A stretch of 23,388 nucleotides of DNA from Acidobacteriota bacterium (GTDB lineage Bacteria > Acidobacteriota > Terriglobia > Terriglobales > Acidobacteriaceae), in NCBI GenBank assembly GCA_021781075.1, contig JAJXXN010000337.1, forward strand, positions 1 to 23,388, given 5' to 3'. Shown here piece by piece: positions 8,089 through 14,185 of the stretch. The notes beneath the pieces were generated by a model. The model ran no database searches and was not told the DNA's origin. It saw only the letters and a list, made by a program, of their open reading frames with translations. How positions within the stretch are numbered: the first letter of the stretch is position 1; each line of letters starts with the position of its first letter. A program made the position numbers and the translations under genes.

Positions 8089-8640
8089 ATGAGCGCATTG
8101 CTAACCGGGGTTCATAACACGATTGCGCAGAGGATGAGGGAGGCCGTGGCGCAGCCCTTGAGCACGAGTACAAATTCAAGCACGGGTGGTTCATCGGCCG
8201 TGATCAGCAGCAATGATTTTCTTCAGTTGCTGGTCACCGAGATGCAAAATCAGGACCCGACTTCGACGACCGACCCGAACCAGTACATCGATCAGCTGGT
8301 GAATGTGAACAGCCTGGAGCAATTGATCTCGATCAACCAGGAGTTGGGCGTGGCACTCGGTGGGGCGGGCGGTTCAACAGGCGGTTCAACGGGGGGTACA
8401 ACGGGTGGTTCGGGCTCAGGCAGTGGCTCAGGCGCTGTGGCGGCCGCTCATGTCCCGGTGGCGCTTTCTGTGGCTGCTCCCAGCCAGCCGGGTGCAACTC
8501 TTCCGGGTTTGAGCCGTGGCGTGAGAGCCGTAAGCCCGGAGTTGCTCCCAAGGGCAGGCCTGGCAGCGGGCAATCTCTCCGTTCCTCCGCGCTCGCCTGC
8601 TGCGGCGCGTGTGGCGCACGCACTGGATGGATCGCAGTAG
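8089..8640 (+). CDS. flgD: FlgD, hook cap/scaffolding protein, short form
   Basis: FlgD caps the growing hook and is needed for FlgE polymerisation. The FlgD signature is clear at residues 40-87: SSNDFLQLLVTEMQNQDP, then TDPNQYIDQLVNVNSLEQL and a further helix. Residues about 91-115 are a Gly/Ser/Thr linker built from short repeats (GGSTGGSTGGTTGGSGSG). The remaining 65 residues are Ala/Pro/Leu-rich with no recognisable fold. The usual C-terminal Tudor/FnIII-like half of FlgD is absent, so this is a 183-residue short variant. The ATG at 8089 follows GGGGAGGAG; a second ATG at 8084 is in another frame. It ends in TAG, about 98 bp before flgE. Its identity rests on the N-terminal domain and its place before flgE. 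Confidence 0.92.
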   Translation: MSALLTGVHNTIAQRMREAVAQPLSTSTNSSTGGSSAVISSNDFLQLLVTEMQNQDPTSTTDPNQYIDQLVNVNSLEQLISINQELGVALGGAGGSTGGSTGGTTGGSGSGSGSGAVAAAHVPVALSVAAPSQPGATLPGLSRGVRAVSPELLPRAGLAAGNLSVPPRSPAAARVAHALDGSQ

Positions 8641-8738
8641 CGCCGGTCGATGGTTTGCCGCTTCACGTCCGGGGGGCATGGACAGGCGGAGCGGCGTGAG
8701 AGTCAACCAGTTCAATTCACCTATGAAGGAGAGGCACG

Positions 8739-10001
8739 ATGGCAAGTTTCTTTATTCCGCTGACCGGGCTTGAGTCCGATTCAACCGCGTTGAACACGAT
8801 AGCAAATGATCTCGCCAACATGAACACGACGGGCTTCAAGTCGCAGTCGTCCAACTTCGCCGATCTTTTTTACCAGCAGATTGGCCAGGCCGGGTCGGGG
8901 GACCTGATCCAGCTCGGCTCCGGCGTGCAGGTCAACTCGATTTCGAGCAACTTTGCGGCCGGCGCCCAGAATACGACCGGTGTTGCCACCGATGTGGCGC
9001 TGGACGGCGGCGGGCTGTTCATCCTGAAAAACGGTGGCGGCTATGAATATACCCGCGACGGCAACTTCACGCTTGCAGCCAACGGCAACCTGACCACGCA
9101 ATCTGGTCTTGAGGTGATGGGTTACCCGGTAACGAATGGTGTGGTCAACACCAGCTCGCCGCTTTCGCCCATCAATATTCCTGTCGGGCAGGTGGAGGCG
9201 CCGAACGCCACCAGCACCTTCACCATGACCACCAACCTCAACGCGACGAGCACCACGGGCACAAGCTTCCCGGGGCAGATCACGCTTTATGATTCGCTGG
9301 GCGAGCCACAGGTGGCGACGGTCACGTATACGCAGACCGGCACCAATACCTGGAACTACTCGATTGCCTTGCCGGCCTCGGCATTCACCTCCGGGGTCTC
9401 CACCCCGGTAACCGGGACCCTCACCTTTGATTCAAGCGGTAATCTGAGCCAGGTCAACGGCACTGCGGTGGGCACGGGCACGGGCCAGGTCTCATCGATC
9501 CCCGTCGGTTTTACCGGGCTTGCCGATGGCGCCGCCAATCTCAGCATGAATTGGAACCTGCTGAGCACAAGTGGCACGCCGACGATTACCCAGGTGGATG
9601 CAGCCTCGGCCGTTTCCGCGACAAACCAGAACGGGTATACAAGCGGGGCATACCAGAGCTTTACCATCGGCACCGATGGCACCGTGGATGTGACCTACTC
9701 CAATGGGCAGAGCCAGGCAGTTGGCAAGATTGCATTGGCCAATGTGGTCAACATGCAGGGACTTGAACTTCTCGGGGATGGCGATTATGCCACCACCCTG
9801 GCCTCGGGCTCGGCATCCCCCGGCGTCTCCGGCTCCGCCGGCCTGGGCGCGATGACCGATGGCGCACTCGAGCAGTCGAATGTGAATCTTTCAGCCGAGT
9901 TCTCCGACCTGATCATCGCCCAGCAGGGCTATGATGCCAACTCCAAGGCCATTACCACCTTCGACACCATTACACAGGATACGATCAACATGGTGCGCTG
10001 A
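8739..10001 (+). CDS. flgE: FlgE, flagellar hook protein
   Basis: This is a 420-residue hook subunit. It has the N-terminal rod/hook motif (LTGLESDSTALNTIANDLAN, then MNTTGFKSQ), the central FlgE/FlgG-like domain (DVALDGGGLFILKNGGGYEYTRDGNF), a Thr/Ser/Asn-rich outer domain, and the C-terminal heptad-rich region (SNVNLSAEFSDLIIAQQGYDANSKAI...TQDTINMVR) that forms the inner core of the hook. Both conserved ends are intact, as export and polymerisation require. A strong Shine-Dalgarno (AAGGAGAGG, 8726-8734) precedes the ATG. It lies in the usual flgD-flgE pair. Confidence 0.97.
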   Translation: MASFFIPLTGLESDSTALNTIANDLANMNTTGFKSQSSNFADLFYQQIGQAGSGDLIQLGSGVQVNSISSNFAAGAQNTTGVATDVALDGGGLFILKNGGGYEYTRDGNFTLAANGNLTTQSGLEVMGYPVTNGVVNTSSPLSPINIPVGQVEAPNATSTFTMTTNLNATSTTGTSFPGQITLYDSLGEPQVATVTYTQTGTNTWNYSIALPASAFTSGVSTPVTGTLTFDSSGNLSQVNGTAVGTGTGQVSSIPVGFTGLADGAANLSMNWNLLSTSGTPTITQVDAASAVSATNQNGYTSGAYQSFTIGTDGTVDVTYSNGQSQAVGKIALANVVNMQGLELLGDGDYATTLASGSASPGVSGSAGLGAMTDGALEQSNVNLSAEFSDLIIAQQGYDANSKAITTFDTITQDTINMVR

Positions 10002-10125
10002 TTGACTTCAAGATGAGCTTGCCACGGCGTCAATGTCCCTGGCGCCAGGGTGATTGCAATCAGATTTGCCAATGCGCATCCGCATGGGTCAATTCAGATG
10101 CGACGGCGGATTTTGCTCGGCTTCC

Positions 10126-10149
10126 CGGGGCATCCTCAACGATGCCCCG
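10126..10149 (+). terminator. Strong hairpin downstream of flgE, possible terminator
   Basis: A perfect 9-bp inverted repeat, CGGGGCATC / GATGCCCCG, with a 6-base loop (CTCAAC) lies 125 bp after the flgE stop. It is followed by CTTTCC and, 20-25 bases further, by mixed T-rich sequence, not by a clean U-tract. It could end the flgDE transcript or protect its 3' end. Confidence 0.5.
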
Positions 10150-10215
10150 CTTTCCATGCCGGATCGTTTCTTAAGTTTTCCTCATTGAATTTATCCAATT
10201 AGAAACTTTTGCTTT

Positions 10216-10231
10216 TGGCAAGCCTCTTGCA
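10216..10231 (+). promoter_or_regulatory. Sigma-54 (RpoN) -24/-12 promoter for the SpoA-fliOPQR-flhBA group
   Basis: TGGCAAGCCTCTTGCA matches the sigma-54 consensus TGGCAY-N6-TTGCA at every core base, with the required GG-N10-GC spacing (GG 10217-10218, GC 10229-10230). It lies after the flgE hairpin and just ahead of the export-gate genes. The predicted transcript start is near 10242. No sigma-54 activator gene is visible in the window. Confidence 0.6.
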
Positions 10232-10244
10232 CGTCTTCCCGTGC

Positions 10245-10634
10245 ATGGCCACATTTGCCCCAGCGTCCGAGCACACATCCGTCGAAGCCTCGGCCGCGGC
10301 CTCCATGGCAGGGGCCGAGGCTTCGACGGAGGCTTCCGCGCTGGTACCGGTCAATGAGGCCAGCGTCGGGGCGGCAGGCGATCCATCTGGGATGGATGAG
10401 GCCAGAAGCTTTCATCTTCCCTATACCCGCCTGCCGGTGGACCTGCAGGTTGCCGTGCCGGTGCGGAACTTCCGTGTGTGCGACCTGCTGGGCATTGTGC
10501 CGGGCAGCATTTATGAGACGCAATGGGGAAGCGGCGACGACCTGCCCCTCAACGCCGGGGAAGTACAGATTGCCTGGGTTGAATTTGAAGTGGTGAATGC
10601 GCGCCTTGCCGTGCGTGTGACACGACTTGCCTGA
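10245..10634 (+). CDS. FliN-like SpoA-domain protein (second SpoA protein of the locus)
   Basis: The C-terminal 65-70 residues (LPYTRLPVDLQVAVPVRNFRV...DLLGIVPGSIYETQWGSGDDLPL...EVQIAWVEFEVVNARLAVRVTRLA) form a SpoA/FliN C-ring fold: hydrophobic strand, L..PG turn, then a gated EFEVV..RLAVRVT ending like the GEVV...GVRIT of FliN. The N-terminal part is Ala/Glu/Ser/Thr-rich and probably disordered. It differs from the downstream fliN, so the locus has two FliN-type proteins plus FliM. It may belong to the C ring or act as an export-gate adaptor near FliO/FliP; which one is inference. The start is unclear: TTG 10209 lies upstream of the predicted sigma-54 transcript start, ATG 10245 is almost at it, and ATG 10305 and ATG 10392 are in frame but lack a good ribosome-binding site. 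The SpoA domain is complete from any of them. Confidence 0.78.
   Translation: MATFAPASEHTSVEASAAASMAGAEASTEASALVPVNEASVGAAGDPSGMDEARSFHLPYTRLPVDLQVAVPVRNFRVCDLLGIVPGSIYETQWGSGDDLPLNAGEVQIAWVEFEVVNARLAVRVTRLA
10278..10330 (+). repeat. 18-bp perfect inverted repeat
   Basis: TCCGTCGAAGCCTCGGCC (10278-10295) is the exact reverse complement of 10313-10330, with a 17-base loop. It lies about 36-88 bases after the predicted sigma-54 transcript start and inside the low-complexity N-terminal part of the FliN-like reading frame, where both arms encode Glu-Ala-Ser runs. It could form a strong mRNA hairpin. Confidence 0.75.
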
Positions 10635-10640
10635 ACAGTG

Positions 10641-10703
10641 CAGTGCAAGGGCAATGCTGTGCAGCGCAAGGGCAATGCCGGGCAGCGCAAGGGCAATGCC
10701 GGA
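10641..10703 (+). repeat. 21-bp tandem repeat (3 copies) before fliO
   Basis: Three head-to-tail 21-bp units (10641-10661, 10662-10682, 10683-10703), of the form CAGCGCAAGGGCAATGCCGG plus one base, start 6 bases after the stop of the FliN-like gene. Units 2 and 3 differ only in the last base. Each contains AAGGG-CA-ATG, a start-site-like motif, but those ATGs are not in the fliO frame. Confidence 0.85.
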
Positions 10704-10775
10704 TGGGGCCGCTCTTCGGTGTGCGGTGTGGATGGGAAGGACGAGCAATGCGGCAGGAATGGAAGGGTTGGGTGG

Positions 10776-11138
10776 ATGCCAGCTACCAATGATTTGGATT
10801 TTGAGTCAACGCTGCACAGCGCGGCGTATCTGGCAGGCGGGCGATTCAGGGCACGGGGAGCTGCCGCCCATGCTGCAGGCCTGGCGTGCGCAGTGCCCGT
10901 CTGGCTTTGGCGCATGGCCAGCGACGGTGTACGGCAGGTTTTATCGAGGTCCAAAACCGAGGCGCGTATGCACCTGGTCGAGCGCATGACGCTGGCGCCG
11001 CGCCACCAGCTCCTCCTGGTTGAAATTGATGGCGAGCGCTGTCTGCTCACTGTTGCCCCGAATGCCGGCATCGGCTTCCACCTGTTGGACGGGCCGGCTC
11101 GCGGTGTGAACGAGCAAACGATGAAAGTGTGCCGCTGA
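10776..11138 (+). CDS. fliO: FliO-like export-gate assembly protein
   Basis: This is a 120-residue protein placed directly before fliPQR. The C-terminal half (LVERMTLAPRHQLLLVEIDGERCLLTVAPNAGIGFHLL) has the FliO/FliZ beta-rich pattern: L...RL.L...+.L.LV...G...LL.V....I..L. FliO helps the FliP/FliR gate assemble. A single modest hydrophobic stretch (about residues 31-46, AAHAAGLACAVPVWLW) would have to be the membrane helix; it is weaker than usual. I start at ATG 10776, which has GGAAGGG (10761-10767) upstream. A longer frame back to GTG 10638 would translate the 21-bp repeat array and looks non-genic. FliO conservation is low, so position carries much of the weight. Confidence 0.75.
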   Translation: MPATNDLDFESTLHSAAYLAGGRFRARGAAAHAAGLACAVPVWLWRMASDGVRQVLSRSKTEARMHLVERMTLAPRHQLLLVEIDGERCLLTVAPNAGIGFHLLDGPARGVNEQTMKVCR

Positions 11139-11226
11139 CCGGCATTGAACGGATGACTGTGGGATTTTCAATGAGCAGATTGGCCAAGCCGGACGCCCAG
11201 TTTGGCAACTGGGGAGGAAGTGGAGA

Positions 11227-11940
11227 ATGAATCAAATCGGCGTATGCTTGCTGGCCGTCAAAACCACTGCCACCGTTCCGCTCACGCTGCCCGACCTGGG
11301 CGCGAAACTGCATCCAGGCGACTCAACTCCCTGGGCGATCCTCTTTGTACTCACCCTCATCACGCTTCTGCCCGCGATCCTCATGGCCATGTCGCCCATG
11401 GTGCGGCTGATGGTGGTCTTTCATTTTTTACGCCAGGCACTCGGGACTCAAACCGCCCCCTCCAATCCCACGCTGCTCGGCCTGGCATTGATGATGAGCT
11501 GGTTTCTGATGGCGCCGGTCCTCAATCAGGTCGACCAGACTGCGGTCGAACCATTCCGCTCGGGCCAGATCAGCGGCTGGACGGCAATCGACAACGGTTC
11601 TGGCGTGGTCAAGCACTTCCTGCTCCATTATGCGCGCGAAAAGGACCTTGCGCTATTCACCTCGGCTGCGCAGATGGAGCGGCCGGCCCGCGCTGATGAC
11701 CTGCCCATGCGCGTTGTGATGCCAGCCTACATGCTTTCGGAATTGAAGGCGGGCTTTGCCATTGGCGCGGTCCTCTATCTTCCGTTTCTGCTCATCGACA
11801 TGGTGGTGGCATCCATCACCACTTCGATCGGCATGTTTCAATTGCCGCCGGTCGTCGTCTCCACCCCGCTCAAGATCCTGCTCTTCGTGATTGTCGACGG
11901 GTGGAATCTGCTGGCCAACTCGCTCTTGCACAGTTTTTGA
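11227..11940 (+). CDS. fliP: FliP, flagellar export gate protein
   Basis: FliP forms the pentameric core of the export channel with FliQ and FliR. The 237-residue product shows the family block MSPMVRLMVVFHFLRQALGT followed by PSNPTLLGLALMMSWFLMAP. It also has the C-terminal signature (MPAYMLSELKAGFAIGAVLYLPFLLIDMVVASI, then PPVVVSTPLKILLFVIVDGW). Four membrane segments are visible. Many FliP proteins begin with a cleaved signal peptide; here the first 35 residues are only weakly hydrophobic, so the N-terminus may be non-standard. The ATG follows GGAGGAAGTGGAG. It is separated from fliO by 88 bp and followed closely by fliQ. Confidence 0.97.
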   Translation: MNQIGVCLLAVKTTATVPLTLPDLGAKLHPGDSTPWAILFVLTLITLLPAILMAMSPMVRLMVVFHFLRQALGTQTAPSNPTLLGLALMMSWFLMAPVLNQVDQTAVEPFRSGQISGWTAIDNGSGVVKHFLLHYAREKDLALFTSAAQMERPARADDLPMRVVMPAYMLSELKAGFAIGAVLYLPFLLIDMVVASITTSIGMFQLPPVVVSTPLKILLFVIVDGWNLLANSLLHSF

Positions 11941-11971
11941 ACCCGCTTGCGGGCTGAGGTGAATTGCAACC

Positions 11972-12241
11972 ATGACCCCTGACATGACAGCCGAGCTGAT
12001 GCGCGCGCTCCTGCGCGAGGCGCTGCTGCTCGCCCTGCCGGTTCTCCTGCTCGCTGCAGCGGTCAGTTTTCTTCTGAGCCTGTTCCAAACCCTGACCAGC
12101 CTGCAGGACCAGACGATCTCGACCGTGCCGCGGCTGGCCACGGTCGCGCTGTTCCTGCTCCTCGCCATGAACTGGTATGTCTCGCACATACTCACATACA
12201 CGCGGCAGCTCCTTGTTGACCTGCACCGTTATCTGGGTTAG
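11972..12241 (+). CDS. fliQ: FliQ, flagellar export gate protein
   Basis: An 89-residue protein with two hydrophobic helices (LLLALPVLLLAAAVSFLLSLFQ and LATVALFLLLAMNWYVSHIL) joined by the conserved LTSLQDQTISTVPRL loop, which is the FliQ/EscS signature. It joins FliP and FliR in the export gate. Length is normal for the family. It ends in TAG, 3 bases before the fliR ATG, so the two genes are surely co-translated. Confidence 0.97.
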   Translation: MTPDMTAELMRALLREALLLALPVLLLAAAVSFLLSLFQTLTSLQDQTISTVPRLATVALFLLLAMNWYVSHILTYTRQLLVDLHRYLG

Positions 12242-12244
12242 GCG

Positions 12245-13030
12245 ATGCGCGACTGGGGGAACTTTCTCGCCACGCTGCTGCTTCTGGCCATTCGCCTGGC
12301 CGGTGTGGTGGCGTTTGCACCGTTTTTCAGCTCGAAGGCAATCCCCGTCCGTGCCAAGGCCGTCTTTGTGCTTGCCTTTGCATATTTGCTGGCCCCGCTG
12401 GCCGCTGCGCTTGCGCCCGGTTCCGCCGCACTGACACTTCCGGCCATTGCCGGCGAGTTGGCCGTGGGCATTCTCTATGGTCTTGCTCTTGCACTCCTCA
12501 ATGAAATGCTGCTCTTCAGCGGGCTGATCATGGGGCTGCAATTCAGCTTCTCACTCGTCAACCTTCTTGACCCGGCTTCGGAGATTCAATCCCCTCTGCT
12601 GGGTGAAATGCTGCAGCTGATGGGGACCCTGGTTTTGCTCGCGGCCGGCATGGACCGCATCCTCTTCGATTCACTACTGCGCTCGCTGCATGCCGTGCCT
12701 CCCGGCACCTTCCTCTTTTCCGTCGCCGATTCCTCGCAGATTGTCGCCGCCGCCGCAGGCATCTTTGCCGCGGCATTGGAGCTTGCCGCTCCCGTGCTTG
12801 GTGCCACGATGATTGTCGAGTTCGCAATTGCCATCGTCTCGCGCATCTCGCCGCAGTTGCCGGTGATGAGCCTCAGCGTGCCGTTCAAGACCATCACTGG
12901 TTATGTCGTCCTGATCGGTTCGCTCGCCCTCTGGCCTCACTTCATTGAATCGCGCTTCAGTGCGCTGCTGGACCTTGCCGAACACCTGATTGCCCATTCC
13001 GCGGCGCAGGCATTTCCGGGGGGTGTGTAA
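12245..13030 (+). CDS. fliR: FliR, flagellar export gate protein
   Basis: A 261-residue integral membrane protein with about six hydrophobic segments. It has the FliR features RLAGVVAFAPFFSSKAIPVRAKAV near the N-terminus, GLIMGLQFSFSLVNLLDPAS in the middle, and LPVMSLSVPFKTITGYVVLI near the C-terminus. One FliR per gate completes the FliP5Q4R1 complex in the inner membrane. Start ATG 12245 lies 3 bases after the fliQ stop, and the TAA stop is 3 bases before the flhB GTG. Nothing is truncated. Confidence 0.97.
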   Translation: MRDWGNFLATLLLLAIRLAGVVAFAPFFSSKAIPVRAKAVFVLAFAYLLAPLAAALAPGSAALTLPAIAGELAVGILYGLALALLNEMLLFSGLIMGLQFSFSLVNLLDPASEIQSPLLGEMLQLMGTLVLLAAGMDRILFDSLLRSLHAVPPGTFLFSVADSSQIVAAAAGIFAAALELAAPVLGATMIVEFAIAIVSRISPQLPVMSLSVPFKTITGYVVLIGSLALWPHFIESRFSALLDLAEHLIAHSAAQAFPGGV

Positions 13031-13033
13031 CCG

Positions 13034-14185
13034 GTGGCCGGCGAACGGACAGAACAGGCTACACCGCACCGGCGCGAGAAGGCGCGGCGCGAGGGCGACA
13101 TCCTGCAAAGCCGCGAGTTGACAGGCGCGGCCGCCCTCCTGGCCGGTGTGCTCGGCCTGCGCCTCGCCGCTCCGGCCATTCTGCGCACCTGGCAGGTGGA
13201 GTTCGCACAGTTTCTCGACCTCGGCCGCATTGCGGCGTGGGAAGGTGCCCAACGGGGGCGCACTTTGCTCACTTTGCGACAGCTTTCACTGCATCTGTTC
13301 ACCCCCGTGCTGCTCGCCGCGGCGCTGACCATGGCCGCGGCCTTTGCCGTTGCCATGCTGCAGGCCGGGGGGGTAAACATCCGCCCACAGACGATTGCTT
13401 TCAAGTTGGAGCGCGTCAATCCCCTGGCCAATCTCAAAAATCTCTTCTCCCTCCGCGCTGCCGGGCGGCTGGGAAAATCTCTCGTCCCGGCCGCCTTTGT
13501 CGTCGTCCTTGCCGTGCAGGAGATTGCGGCCGAACTTCACAACCCGGCGTTTTCCGAGCAGCGTCTGGCCAGACTCGGCCCGCGCATCTTCTTCATGCTC
13601 CTCTCCGCATCGCTGATTCTGCTTGCCTGGTCGGCCATCGACTACCTCATTGAATGGCAGAGCCGCGAACACCGCCTGCGCATGAGCCGCGACGACCTGC
13701 GCGATGAATTCAAGGAAACTGAAGGCAATCCCCAGACCCGCAGCCGTATCCGCACGATTCGGCGCGCCATGCGGCGGCAAAAATTGCGCGCCGATGTTGC
13801 CAAGGCCGCGGTGGTTGTCACCAACCCCACCCATTATGCCGTGGCCCTCAGCTTCGACTTTGCCTCCATGGAGGCGCCGCGGGTGCTGGCCAAGGGCCGC
13901 AACCTCATTGCCGAGGAGATGAAGCGCGAGGCGCGCTGGGCCGGCGTCCCGATCCTTGAAAATCCGCCACTGGCCCGTTCCCTCTATCGCACCGTCGAGG
14001 TCGGCCAGGCCATCCCGGTGGATCTCTATGCAACCGTCGCAGCGATTCTCGCCTACCTGTACCGCGAGCGCGTGCAAGGCGAGATGCGGGCCAAGCAGCA
14101 AAGGGAAGCGCAGTCAAAAGCCAATCCGGCCGGGCAACCGCCCGGCGCCGGCCGCGATGACAGGCCTAGGGGAGGAAACCGATGA
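13034..14185 (+). CDS. flhB: FlhB, export substrate-specificity switch protein
   Basis: A 383-residue protein with the typical N-terminus (AGERTEQATPHRREKARREGDILQSRELTGA), four membrane helices, a charged linker (RMSRDDLRDEFKETEGNPQTRSRIR) and the autocleavage motif NPTH at residues 264-267. Cleavage between N264 and P265 is the known step by which FlhB changes from rod/hook to filament export, in concert with FliK. The C-terminal cytoplasmic domain continues to a Lys/Gln/Pro-rich tail. I use the GTG start at 13034, immediately after fliR. The stop overlaps the flhA ATG by 4 bp. Confidence 0.97.
   Translation: MAGERTEQATPHRREKARREGDILQSRELTGAAALLAGVLGLRLAAPAILRTWQVEFAQFLDLGRIAAWEGAQRGRTLLTLRQLSLHLFTPVLLAAALTMAAAFAVAMLQAGGVNIRPQTIAFKLERVNPLANLKNLFSLRAAGRLGKSLVPAAFVVVLAVQEIAAELHNPAFSEQRLARLGPRIFFMLLSASLILLAWSAIDYLIEWQSREHRLRMSRDDLRDEFKETEGNPQTRSRIRTIRRAMRRQKLRADVAKAAVVVTNPTHYAVALSFDFASMEAPRVLAKGRNLIAEEMKREARWAGVPILENPPLARSLYRTVEVGQAIPVDLYATVAAILAYLYRERVQGEMRAKQQREAQSKANPAGQPPGAGRDDRPRGGNR

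Noticed and set aside
10638..10775. Longer FliO start that translates the 21-bp repeats
   Set aside because: It gives a repetitive KGNA-type sequence with no family match; ATG 10776 has a better ribosome-binding site and gives normal FliO length.
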